Positions 35,881 to 46,487 of a stretch of DNA of 64,000 nucleotides are shown piece after piece. The notes beneath the pieces are model-generated. The model did no database searches and was not told where the DNA came from. It was given only the letters and a program-made list of their open reading frames with translations. A program made the position numbers and the translations under genes. Position 1 is the stretch's first letter, and each line of letters opens with the position of its first letter. The DNA comes from Pomphorhynchus laevis (Eukaryota > Acanthocephala > Palaeacanthocephala > Echinorhynchida > Pomphorhynchidae): NCBI GenBank assembly GCA_012934845.2, contig WNNJ02001307.1, forward strand, positions 121,611-185,610, in the 5' to 3' direction.

Positions 35881-36960
35881 TAAAAAGTCATTTTTTATGA
35901 ATTGACTAATAAATAACAGACGTTGTATCAGAATAAGGAATAGAGGTCATCAGGAGGAAGTGCTATGCTATCAGGTTTCGGCCCCTAACTCCTCTACCCA
36001 ACATAGCAGCGGCGCCCAATACATAAAAATGACGTATTTCCTCAGATGAAAAATAAATAAATATTTTTTTTCTTTTGATTAAATAATTTTTTTTTACTTT
36101 TTTCAAATAATAATTTATTATACATATACATAGACAAAGGGTTCCCGCAAATGGGCCCGTAAAATTTCATAAATAAATAAAATAAATAAATAACAATAAT
36201 AATAATTTTTTTATTATGTTTTATCAATTCAGCTAAATCAATAAATCAAAATTTAATAATTAGATAATAAATAATTATAATAATATAATAATTATAATTT
36301 ATATTAAGTTAAAATAAAAAATTAAAATTGAAATTTATATCAAGTTAAAATAAAAATTGAAATTTAAATTAAAAGTCATTTTTATGAATTGACTAATAAA
36401 TAACAGAAGTTGTATCAGAATATGGATTAGTGGTTATCAGGAGGAACTGCTATGCTATAAGGTTTCGACCCCTAACTTCTCTACCCAACATAGCAGCGGA
36501 GCCAAATACGTGCTAAGGACGTATTTCCTCTGATGAAATTTGATTATATAGTATCTTATTCTAATACAAAGTATATTATTTATTATCCATCCATAAAAAT
36601 TTAAAACTAATTATAAATTATTAATTATCTAAGTATAAAATAAATAAAAATAAATAATGCAAAATCAATAAATAAAAATTTAATAATTGGATAATAAATA
36701 ATTATAAATAATTGTCTTCAGATTTTATAACTTATATCAAGTTAAAATTTAAAATAAAAGTCAAATTTTATGAATTGACTAATAAATAACAGACGTTGTA
36801 TTTCAATAAGGCATACAGATCATCAGGAGAAATTGCTATGCTATCAAGTTTCGAACCCTATTCCTCGACCCAGCATAGCAGCGGCGCCAAATATAATCTT
36901 GAGCTTATTAACAATTTAAATTTTAAGGACGTATTTCCTCTAATTAAATTTGATTATTTA
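35880..36960 (+). repeat. three tandem copies of the structured Penelope-associated repeat
   Basis: Copies at about 35895-36045, 36375-36545 and 36770-36950. Each starts with tatgaattgactaataaata + acag, continues gttgta(tc)..aataagg, agaggtcatcaggagga, then CTGCTATG-loop-CATAGCAG (one arm base changed in copies 1 and 3), then gcgccaaatac and a tail tatttcctctgatgaaat that is the inverse of catcaggagga. The loop holds ggtttcggcccctaact. About 395-480 bp separate copies, filled with AT-rich sequence. The last copy adjoins the 3' side of the RT at 37043-37960. Confidence 0.8.
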
Positions 36961-37042
36961 GCTTGGATTATTTAATTATTTGATTATTATATGGTATGCA
37001 TAAATGCTATAAAAATAGTATCTTATTCTAATATAAAGTACA

Positions 37043-37960
37043 TTATTTATTATCCATCCATAAAAATTTGCCACTTAAGAGTTTAAATTTATTCTTTATA
37101 TTATTGTGTTGATTTATATATTTTACTATTTTCTGCTTGATGTTATTTTTATAGTAACCTAGTTTAAAATATGTATCTATTAAATTATTTAAATGATTTT
37201 GAAGAAAGCCAAATATCATTACATATTGTTGCAATTCTTAAAATTTCATTATTTAATGTATTATATTTTATATTATATGGTATGCATGAATGCTCATGCA
37301 AAAATATGTTTCTTGTAAATTTAAATATGTCATCTTTACGATATAAATTAATAGTAGTTTTAGTTAATGTTAATTTAATGTTAATATCTAGATATACACC
37401 TTCTTTATCATTAATATTGGTTTTATTAAGAATAAGGCTTTCTGGATAAATGTGCTCACTAATTGAATAAAAATTATTAGAATTAAATACACATATATCA
37501 TCAATGTATCGAAACATATATTTCATATATTTATATTGTTTAGATTTAGTTTTTACACAGTTATGAACAAATTCATATTCTATAAAGCTTAAAAACAAGT
37601 CAGCTATAATTGGGCTACTATTACCACCCATTGGAACACCTTTTACTTGTCTAAATATAGATGTCCCTACTTTTAAATAATTTTGATTTATCAAAATATT
37701 TAAGGATTCTATTAATTCAATTTTATCCATATATTTATATTTACTTGATGGTTTAATTTTGTTAGATATGCGTTATAGTTATTATAACATATATATGTAT
37801 ATCTTTTTCCGAATATAAGATTAATTAATTTTACTAACGCTTCTTTAATATCCACTAAATCTAGATTTGTATAAAGCGTACTAAAATCGTATGTATTTAT
37901 ATTTTGAAAATTTATTCCTTTTGTCTGTTCTAAAAATTCTTTTGTAGAATTAATACTGAA
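37043..37960 (-). pseudogene. Penelope-like element RT, best copy (YIDD type)
   Basis: Minus-strand reading from 37960: FLEQTKGINFQNINTYDFST (motif A region), LVDIKEALVKLINLIFGKRY, then in the frame 37730-37185 IFRQVKGVPMGGNSSPIIAD (motif B), MFRYIDDICVFNSNNF (motif C, YIDD intact), VYLDINIKLTL and the thumb block LHEHSCIPYNIKYNTL. A frameshift near 37740 splits motif A from motif B, and another near 37190 precedes the tail ending NHLNNLIDTYFKLGY. No GIY-YIG domain follows. The GxPMGxNSSP and RYIDD wording fits the Penelope-like RT branch, though I cannot place the subfamily firmly. Confidence 0.75.
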
Positions 37961-37964
37961 TTAA

Positions 37965-39336
37965 TAGGTTATTTCTGATTCAATTTTTATTGAATCAGAA
38001 ATAATAATAATTTTTATTATTATTTTCCATTTCACATAATTTTATATTTTCGAAAAGGAAATATAATTTTATTTTATTTTCAGTTTTAAGTTATTGCAGT
38101 GAAAATAATGACAGTCTGTAGTAAATACTAAAAATGTGTTCCACTTATTCGTCTAAATTTTGCTTTAAAATTTACATTTCGTTACTTTACTAAATACCTT
38201 AAACTGTGCCGTGATAATCAGATGGTGATTTTGAAAGAATGATTTTGTAAAGCAATGAAACATTTTAATAATTTACCAACCAGTCCGGTTTAAAGCCGAA
38301 CTGTGTGATTTTTCTGCATCACCTTCAAATTCTCTTTGGTCACCACATCAGCAAATGACTGGGACGGCAACAAAGAAGTTGTTACATCAGCAATTCGTTT
38401 GCATCATTCTTAAAAAATGATTATAAGGTGATATCTGCTATCATTTTGTCGGTTTGACTAATTCAAGCATATGTGGATTTTCAAAGCACAAAAACAACGA
38501 TCTTATCTCTTGGTATGTGCTAATGTGTGTGCTTTTATCAAAAGCACATATTGATGATGGTGTTGAAGTATGTGATTAATCATTGATACGAATAGATTTT
38601 GCTAATGTGTGTGTGATGAATCTGTAAAACGCAATTAACAACTATATTGGACATTTCAACTGTGTGGCAGTTGTTCATCTAAATATATATTTGATGGAAT
38701 TTCGGCACATTTTAAAAATAAAGAGATAAAAATCCACATTACAGATTAATGAGAAAGATAAGACCAAAATATTGCAGTTGTGCGCGGTAGCTACGTATTC
38801 CCCCATCATTCGCTATTGCAATTATATATAGATATTGATAAAATGTGTAAACTCTATAACAATGATAACGTGGGGTATCATGCATCAGCAAGTTGCTGTA
38901 AACTCTCTTTCCCATATAAGTGACGAGATAACGTCGAGCCACGATGCTATGAATTCGTTATCTGCAAGTTTTTTTTTCTCTCAATGTGTGTGTTGTTATC
39001 TCATCCCACCATGTATGAAGTCTATCCCGTTATCTCTTAGTTAAGACCCAAGCTTGATTTAATATTCACCATATAACTTACATCGGCACCCTGGTGCCGA
39101 AGTTATATGATCGCCATTTACTCTTTACTTTGTACACGAGAAAGTGCGTTGTTACTCGTCACTGCTTTTTATCTCTGCGCATTTGCGTTCCCCCGTTCCA
39201 TTTGTAATAACCATTCAGTCGTGTGATTTCTGAAATGCAACTGCAGAATATCCTCGTAATGACCTTTCCAATTGAGCAATTTATATTAATAAATTCTAGA
39301 TGTTAATGTTTACAACTTAGACACTGAATATAGACA
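37965..39336. other. FOG-gene upstream region, no other gene
   Basis: Noncoding. It includes a slightly GC-richer part at 38290-38520 that may be an unidentified repeat, and a strong hairpin at 39070-39109. The last ~200 bp probably hold promoter and 5' UTR of the FOG-like gene. No convincing TATA or initiator could be singled out. Confidence 0.5.
39070..39109. repeat. hairpin 230 bp upstream of the FOG-like start codon
   Basis: catataactt-acat-cggcacc, 2 nt, ggtgccg-aagttatatg: 7 + 10 perfect pairs interrupted by a 4-nt bulge on one side. It lies in the presumed promoter or 5' UTR. It could be a regulatory structure or the footprint of a small foldback element. Confidence 0.75.
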
Positions 39337-39748
39337 ATGAGTGATGCCGGCTCGCCCAACAGTACTTCCGGTGCTACAAAAGATCAAAACGCATACGTTG
39401 GGATTGTTAAGGAAGAACGAATGTCACCTGCTCAGTTACAATTTACAGGCGAGCAATACAATGAAAATCACGTATGTTCGACTGATAATTCCACTATTCA
39501 CTGCTGCCCAATGGAAATTAAAGGGAAAGTAATGTATCGTATGTGTTGGCTTTATTACAGTAAACCAGTATTTAATTTGAAATTTTCAAATTTAGCGCTT
39601 AAATTCCCGTGTCCGTATTGCAGTATTAAATTCAGCAATGAAAATACGTTAAAGGCACATCTTCATAGCTATTGTACCCGGATTAACAGCAAGATAGATG
39701 CACATCAAAATCGAATGAACCAAAACGATATCACATATAACTGGCTAG
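39337..39748 (+). CDS. FOG/U-shaped-like zinc-finger protein, exon 1
   Basis: ATG at 39337 (MSDAGSPNSTSG...) opens 137 codons plus one base. A donor (ctag|gtattttt) follows at 39749. Residues 92-113 (CPYCSIKFSNENTLKAHLHS, then YC) form a Cys-X2-Cys-X12-His-X4-Cys finger, the CCHC type that FOG/U-shaped proteins use to bind the N-terminal finger of GATA factors. The outgoing phase 1 (G) joins the acceptor at 45085 to make Glu and keeps the frame into exon 2. Residues 66-87 (VMYRMCWLYYSKPVF...) look out of place and resemble read-through of a small intron, but no GT-AG pair there preserves frame, so I left them in. FOG proteins are nuclear cofactors that modulate GATA-dependent transcription. 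Confidence 0.75.
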
Positions 39749-39795
39749 GTATTTTTGTTAACTACTTACACATTTTCATTTATGGCGGTTTATAG

Positions 39796-40565
39796 ATTAT
39801 CCTTTTTTAAATTAATCAAATAACATTATTAATCATATTATTAATCATATTGTATCAGAATAAGGATTAGAGGTCAGGAGAAAAGAATAATTTTTTATTG
39901 ATAGTTCTCTAACCTCTGTTAGCATCCTCGTTCATTATTGATAATGAACGAATAATTATTATTTAATTATTAATAATTAAATAATAAAATAAATAACTGT
40001 TATAAGATTTTTTATAATTTAAATCAAGTTAAAATAAAATATTGAAATTGATATTATAAAATTGATAAATAATAATGCTAAATCAAATTTTAATAATTAA
40101 TAAATAATTAAATAATTATAAATGATTAAATAATGTTTTTTAATTTAACAATTAAATAATAAATAATAAAGTAATTATGAATGATTAAATAGTGTTTTTT
40201 AAGATGTCCTTTAAGAAGATGTTTTAAAACAAAATGGCGTTTCGCAATTTTGCAATTAGAATATTCAAAATTATTTTTATTCAGTGCTACTATTTTAATA
40301 AAACATGTTTATGTATAGAATCAATCACCGCTGTATTACCGATAATTTACGATGCCTTTCCAATATTATAATTAGAAAATATAACATTTGATGTGGAACA
40401 TTTTAATCCACATATCAATAATAACTTATTAATATGGTTGTATGCTATTTGAACTGTAAAGACTTGCATTTTGAACTCCTATTGTTTTGTTATGCCAATT
40501 GAATAAGACAAATATTAGCTCTGATACATTAAATTTTGGACAACAAATAAACATTAATTAATCAG
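39796..40565. other. first part of the FOG-like intron: AT-rich, with a scrap of structured repeat
   Basis: 39842-39880 (gtatcagaataaggattaga + ggtcaggag) is the lead of the structured Penelope-associated repeat, truncated before its hairpin. The rest is AT-rich noncoding sequence. Confidence 0.5.
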
Positions 40566-40569
40566 GTAA

Positions 40570-40985
40570 CGTCTTACCCGACGTGGAAGAGTTCAAGTAC
40601 TTGCGTTCTCGAGTGATTGTAGGAATAATAGGGAGATTATTAAGAACCCACAGTAATGGGTACTTTGCGCAGATCAGTGGGGTATGGAGAGAGCTTAGCC
40701 TTTAGACGAAACTTTCAATTTATCGGTTAGTCTTTTTACCTATCCTCACTTATGCGCCTGCACTTTGGGTTATGACTGATTTGACTACATTTTGATTGCA
40801 TGCGACCGAGATAAGGTTCCTTCGTGGTGTGGCCGGCTTGAACCTTAGAGATAAAGTTTGAAGCTCGATCATCCGCGATAACCTTGGAGTATAGTCTCTT
40901 ATTAATAAAAGTTATTAATTTATAACTTTTAAGGTTTTGGCGCAAAATAGCAAGATGCCAAATGCATGAAATGATTGAGTTCCAC
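40570..40985 (+). pseudogene. Rex1/CR1-group LINE, C-terminal fragment (plus strand)
   Basis: Plus-strand reading contains LPDVEEFKYL, then LSIYRLVFLPILTYAPALWV and IRFLRGVAGLNLRDKV. These match the RT thumb/C-terminal region of the LINE at 11970-14453, with stops. It is opposite in strand to the larger copy just downstream (41390-43860), so it is a separate insertion or an inverted piece inside the FOG intron. Confidence 0.7.
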
Positions 40986-41389
40986 TGATATAATACGATT
41001 ATCTAGAGTAATGGCTATTTTTTTGAATTTATTAATAACTTTATTACTAATCAATTGATTAATAAAAGAATAAATTATAATTTAAATTCTTTTAAATAAC
41101 AAAATATAATTACTCTTTTATTGAATACCTTTGCCACGATGTTTTTCAATTATAAATTATCTAACAAAATAATTCTATTGTTTCGAATTCATGTTTATGA
41201 GGATTCTATTTATAGCAGTTGTGACTTATACATTTAATTAGTAATGTAATTATATGAAGTCATTTCTTAATATAATACATAATTATTTCTTATTCTAGTA
41301 ATCCGTAAAAATATTCCACTTTAGTGTTTAAATTTATTTTTCGTAATATGTTTATGTTTTACATATTAGACAATTATTTGTCTGATGAC

Positions 41390-43860
41390 TTAATTCCTAA
41401 CCTTATCTCTAATGCTAAGACCGGCCACACCGCAAATGAACCTCATTTCGGTCGTTTGTATTCGAGATCTTATCATTTCGGTCATAACCCAAAGCTTATG
41501 AACATAAGTCAATATAGGAACAAAATTGCGAGGTAAACCGATAGCTTCACCCGAAGACTCAACTCCTGATTCACGACAAACTTGTACAAAGAACGCATTG
41601 CTGCGTTAACTGAACAGATACACTTTTCAATTTATCTAATGTTCTTGCTGTCCCTTGAGAAAACAATACCCCAATATACTTAAAATCCTCCTTTTTCAGG
41701 AAGAACCTTTTCCCCAATCCGGAGTTCTCATGACAAGAAGCCAACAAGACGACATCTGCAAAAGTAGAGATGGTATCCTGATGGAACCGAACTGAAGACC
41801 GACATCCGTCAGAGCAGCCCGACTCGTAAATTTGTCCATGTAAACAAGGAACAAAAATGGAGACAAAGGACAACCCTGACGAAGCCCAACGCCTAATTGA
41901 AATGATTCAGACTTTATACCTAAAACACGAGCACAAATCATACTTTGTTCATACAGAGAAGCCACATCTACCCGAAGATAGTGTGATACTCCATACTCCC
42001 TTAGTACCTCCCACAACCTCTTTAGCGGAACTTGGTCGAGCACCTTCTTCAAATCTAAAAGAACATGTAGACCGGTTGAGCGAACTCTATGGACCGTTCG
42101 AGGATAGCTGAGAGAGTAAATTGCTGATCTGCAGTTCCACGACCTGGACGAAAGCCGCATTGTTCATCTTGCAACTGTCCCCTAAGTATAGGCCGTATCT
42201 TTAACACAAGAATCCTGACAAATAGCTTACTAGTTTGGCTAAAAAGAGTGATGTCCCGATAATTGGAACACACTCTTCGGTCACATTTCTTATAGATTGT
42301 TACCACTACCCCCAGTTCGCCACTCACTAGGAACCTCGCACGACTTCAATGCAACGTTGAAGATCCGTGTTAGCCACATCATGCCAACAACGTCGAGAAC
42401 CTTTAAAGTTCCAGGTGGAATTTCGTCTCCTCCAGAAGACTTGCCATTACGAAGCTTTTTAACAACAGCAATTTATCTACCAAAGATATGAGCTCTTCCG
42501 TTGGTTCTAAAGACTCTACTTCTACAAGAGAAGGCATATCCACCGGATTAAGGAGACTCTTAGAATGATTTTTCAACAACCAAGAATTTTTTTAATGTCA
42601 GTTAGCATAGATCCTCTCTTGTCATAGACCGATTGATGAGTTTTCTGCTTTCCAACACGAAGGTTCCTGTTCGTTCCCCGAACATCTTTGAAGCTGACCT
42701 ATAATCAAGTTCTAAGAGCTCTCCAAACTTCACCTAAGTCTCCTTCTTCGCTTCGGTAAATGCTCGAGTTGAAGCTCTCTTTGTCCTTCGTACTTGCCTA
42801 CAGTTTCCACTGATTTATCTAACAAAGTTGCCTTATAAGCCAGCTTCTTCTGTCGGACAAAATCTCGAACTGTTAGTGTCCACCAAGTAGTTCGAGTATT
42901 TCCTCCGCGACAAGCACCTATGGCCTTTGAGCCACAGCTTTTCACAGTTGTTTTGTCAAGCGAGGCTCTGAACATCTTCCATTCCTGTTCTTCACATCTT
43001 CAGGCAACAAGAGAAGTTTTTCCAGATGTAGCCATAAAAATGTTCTTTGACAGAAACATATGTTAGATGTTTCCAGCAAGCCCTCACACAACTTTTGGGT
43101 TTACCAGGCTTGCCTAGCATTTGATCCTGCCATCGAAGTTTACTAACGACATAGTAGTGATATATTGACAGTTCATCCCCTCTTTTCACACGAGTGTTCA
43201 GAACATTACGTCGCAGATCAGATGAAACGATTACAAAATTGATTACTGATATTTGACTGAGAGAATTCTGATACTATATACATCTACGAAACTCCTTATG
43301 TTCAAACATGGTGTTGGTTATGCACAAATTGTTACGAGAACAAAAATGCAATAATTCAACACCTCGTATTTAGATCGGAGAGTCTGTTCCTCCCCCAACA
43401 CTCCCTTCCAAGTGCTACTGTCGATATAAACATAAGCATTGAAGTCACCCAATAGAACGAGGGAATCTTCCACAGAAGAAATATCAAGCAGAGCCTGAAG
43501 ATCTTCACGAAGACTGTGTATTCCAAGATAATGTTGGGAACATACCCACATACAACAGTTATCCCTGTTCCCTCTTTGACTAAAAGTCTCAGAGACGCCA
43601 CCCTTTCGTTCGCTGGGTTAAGCATCTCTACCACAAACGACAGTAGGGGACCTTTTAGTATTCCTAAACTCGCCTGCCGTCGCTTTCCGTTGGTAACTCC
43701 CGAATAGTTCAATGTCCAATGTTTATCCAAAATTTTAGTTCCAGAATAGTGAAGAGTAGTCACTCCGACTATTTTTAGACCGAAGCGAACCATCTCTTCA
43801 TTAATTCTGATTCGTACCCCGCCAGCGAGATGACATTCCACGTTCCTACATGAAGGCTAG
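41390..43860 (-). mobile_element. Rex1/CR1-group LINE, decayed copy 2, inside the FOG-like intron
   Basis: Minus strand, from 43860 down. Endonuclease 43841-43356 (HWTLNYSGVTNGKRRQASLG, NERVASLRLLVKEGTGITVV), end of endonuclease with VLLGDFNAYVYIDSSTWKGV (43318-43551), linker LSIYHYYVVSKLRWQ and GACRGGNTRTTWWTLTVRD (42730-43189), RT fingers RRVCSNYRDITLFSQTSKLF (42055-42327), palm FQLGVGLRQGCPLSPFLFLV (41696-42160), and a C-terminal scrap to 41390. The catalytic YADD region is damaged (the homologous stretch reads LLLQMSSCWLL). Intron insertion, antisense to the host gene. Confidence 0.8.
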
Positions 43861-44465
43861 TCCGCTTTTGATGTTGATGACTCTTTCATTGTCTCCGTAC
43901 AACTGCCTGGTAATCCGGCACCCAACAATGAAAACTCCTCCGGTCAGTGGTGAGTTGACTATTATTCTTTGCAATTAATTTATAATTTGTAAATTTGTTG
44001 CTTGTCATTTTTATCGTCTTGGTTTGATTGTTCGGCTATCTCCCGTTCCAGATATCCTTTGATTATCCAACATCGCTACTGTAATGAAACAGGTATCCGA
44101 GACTCTCTTCCGCCTTTTCGTCCATTGTCTAATCCGCCGTTATAGTCATCGGAGTGATTTCGCTTGTTCGGCTATCTCCCGTTCCCAATATCCCTTGATG
44201 ATCCAACATCGCTACTATAAAAAAAACAGGCCTCCGTGACTCTCTTTCGCCTTTTCGTCCATTGTCTAATCCGTCATTGGAGTCATCGAATGGATCTGAG
44301 ATAGTCTGAAAATGCTATCTCTACGGGTGATGCAAGCCGGCCAATTATTTAGCCGTTAATCGACGAATGTCAAACATACGTTGCCTGGATCGCTCCACGA
44401 AGAGGCTAATTGGCAATAGGTGTCAGTTTAATACTTACTCGACTGGCACCTAGCAGCCCCTATTT
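43861..44465 (-). repeat. GC-richer 5' region of LINE copy 2 with a ~137-bp tandem duplication
   Basis: Two consecutive copies begin tgttcggctatctcccgttc at about 44031 and 44168. Both contain atccaacatcgctact, then gactctctt.cgccttttcg and tccattgtctaatccg. Position just beyond the endonuclease start suggests promoter/5' UTR monomers of the LINE, as tandem 5' monomers are known in other LINEs. Confidence 0.6.
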
Positions 44466-44698
44466 ATTATTTTAAATATTTATTAAGATATAAATTATTA
44501 TTTTAAATATTTAAAATTATTAATTATTCAATTATTAGTCATTATTAATAATTAATAATATCTAATTCAATTTTTTTGTACGATTGTTTATTTAAATTTA
44601 ACTTAACATACATGTTTGCCAATCCATGCCTAAAAAATGCTAAAATATTTCTTAAAATATATTTTAGAAATATAAAATTCACGTATAATGTAAATTTT

Positions 44699-44810
44699 AG
44701 AGCGCCACAATCATATCGTACAATCGTTGCTACTAAATAGCTTTTCGAGTAGTAGCCTATCTCCTCATTCAGTTTTTGAAACAATCTATCAATTTAGTGA
44801 CCTGACATAA
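44699..44810 (+). other. degenerate duplicate of the start of FOG exon 2 (decoy or alternative exon)
   Basis: The sequence attttag|agcgccacaatcatat ... cctcattcagtttttgaaac parallels attttag|agcaacacagtcatat ... at 45080-45175 over about 100 bp. It retains the acceptor and an open frame (RHNHIVQSLLLNSFSSSLSP...) in the same phase, then diverges and stops at TAA 44808-44810. If spliced to exon 1 it would give a short protein with one zinc finger. Confidence 0.7.
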
Positions 44811-44814
44811 TAAA

Positions 44815-44935
44815 ATCGTCAATTTAATAGATTATTTTGTAAGTTGTCGATTTTCGACGAACGTCTTAATTATTTTGTAAGTTGTCGATAATTTTGTAAG
44901 TTGTCGATTTTCGACGAACGTCTTAATTAGTTATT
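44815..44935. repeat. short tandem repeats between duplicate and true FOG exon 2
   Basis: The unit ttttgtaagttgtcgatttt + cgacgaacgtcttaatta occurs twice in full (about 44834-44875 and 44895-44935), with a partial unit between. GTCGA-TTT-TCGAC inside each forms a small hairpin. The spacer seems to have grown after the exon duplication. Confidence 0.7.
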
Positions 44936-45085
44936 TGTTAGTTATAAGTTATGAGCTGGTTGGCGTGTAATGTATACCGTTCATTGCAGCCATTCGAGTA
45001 TCGTTATACTCGATAATCAACATTAATATTGTAACAAACTTGTGTCTCAAATATAAACGTGGTATTTATGTAATGTGAATTTTAG

Positions 45086-46086
45086 AGCAACACAGTCATA
45101 TCATACAACCGTTGCTACTAGATAGCTCTTCGAGTAGTAGCCTTTCTCCTCATTCGGTGCTTCTCGAAGCAATCTATCATCCAGACAGATTAGAAGTTAA
45201 TAAATGTTTCAGAAATGGAGATATATATTTTGTCGCTGTAAGATTAGATATGCCAAAAGTACTATCTCCAACGTCTCCACCGATGGATGAAACATCACCA
45301 CGTACAACGCAAACAGCCGATATTTGTAAATCATCTAGCAATAGTTTACCTTTGCAGGATGCACTCGATTTAAGTATCAAGCCGGATGATTTGCGGATAA
45401 GTGACGATGAAAATGAGATAACATGGCAGCAATTGACGATGGATGGTGACGAATACGGCGGTGAGCCATTAGATTTAACTTGTAAGCCCGTGTCTGCTGA
45501 TGATCTAAGATGTGTTTCCTGTGGGTACATGGCAAACACTCTTAGAGGTATGCGTTTACATGAAAGAAGTCACAATCAACAAATTAATGCTAGAAGAAGA
45601 CATGGTCGGAAAAGAACGTACAGTGGTGGCACAGGTTGTAATAACAGTAGTGGTGAAGGAATTTCGTCGTGTGATGAAATCGCGGTAACCATATATACCT
45701 GTGTTCAATGCGGTGTGCAGTTTTCTAGTTTGACAACGTTAAATCAACATAGACTTTACTATTGCCGGTCAAATGACAGAACAACTGCTGCCTTGACACC
45801 GTCCCCTTTATCTCAGCAGTCAACATTGGTGACCGCTACGGCATCATCATTGACCCCACAAATTCCGAATTTATTGCCATGCAGACCTCCGGCACTTGTC
45901 GATAATTTAGCGGCTAACCACAGCAACAATGCCATGGTGATGAATTTTGCGGTTGAAAATCGGTGCGAACAATGCAATATCAATTTCAGACACAAATCAT
46001 CGTATGTTGCTCATAAGCTTCATTACTGTAAAGCTACTAGAGGTCAACATCCGCAACCGGCGGCAACCGCACAGCTTATAAAATGA
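45086..46086 (+). CDS. FOG/U-shaped-like zinc-finger protein, terminal exon
   Basis: Acceptor gaattttag at 45077-45085, open frame to TGA 46084-46086; joined with exon 1 the product is 470 residues. Visible: a Ser run, ALDLS (230-234) and EPLDLT (264-269) resembling the P-x-DLS motif that FOG uses to recruit CtBP, a C2H2 finger 280-300 (CVSCGYMANTLRGMRLHERS, H), a basic patch ARRRHGRKR, and two CCHC fingers at 343-364 (CVQCGVQFSSLTTLNQHRLY, YC) and 431-452 (CEQCNINFRHKSSYVAHKLH, YC). The last finger sits close to the C-terminus as in FOG proteins. Known FOG/U-shaped proteins are about 1000 residues or more with about nine fingers, so this one is strongly reduced or has further unseen exons upstream. 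Confidence 0.8.
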
Positions 46087-46410
46087 AAGCATCCTGCTCT
46101 ACATTGAGATTCTTCGTTGTTTGTATACATTAGCGCCGGAAAGAATCTGCAAATATGTTGTAAATTGCTTTACCGTTTGTTTTTAACGCTCTTCTCTCCT
46201 CATTATAGCTAGTTACGAGCTTCCATTTTGCAAAAATACCTGTGTATATTTTTAGTTAAATTTTGATTTAAAAACTTCCTTAAGCAATTACTTTTGATTT
46301 TATACTCTCGAAATACTAACTGTGCAATTTGTTGTTACACCAAACAAAAGAATCTGTGCTATTAAATTCTGCCAATTATACAATTATCCAAAACATAAAT
46401 GAGTAAACCA

Positions 46411-46416
46411 AATAAA
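46411..46416 (+). terminator. candidate polyadenylation signal of the FOG-like gene
   Basis: AATAAA 325 nt after the stop codon. Other AT-rich hexamer variants are nearby, so the choice is tentative. Confidence 0.4.
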
Positions 46417-46487
46417 GATGATTAACTTTTACTAGGTTGATAATCTAACGATAATTAATAATTATTTATAAATAATTTGTAAATGAT

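Noticed and set aside
39527-39594. Small intron inside FOG exon 1 (gtaatg ... caaatttag)
   Set aside because: Signals look plausible but removing it shifts the frame out of the zinc finger, and the alternative acceptor (ttattacag) leads straight into TAA.
44168-44330. Short direct repeats with regular spacing as a CRISPR-like array
   Set aside because: Eukaryotic setting, only two long copies, no unique spacers of constant length, no cas genes.
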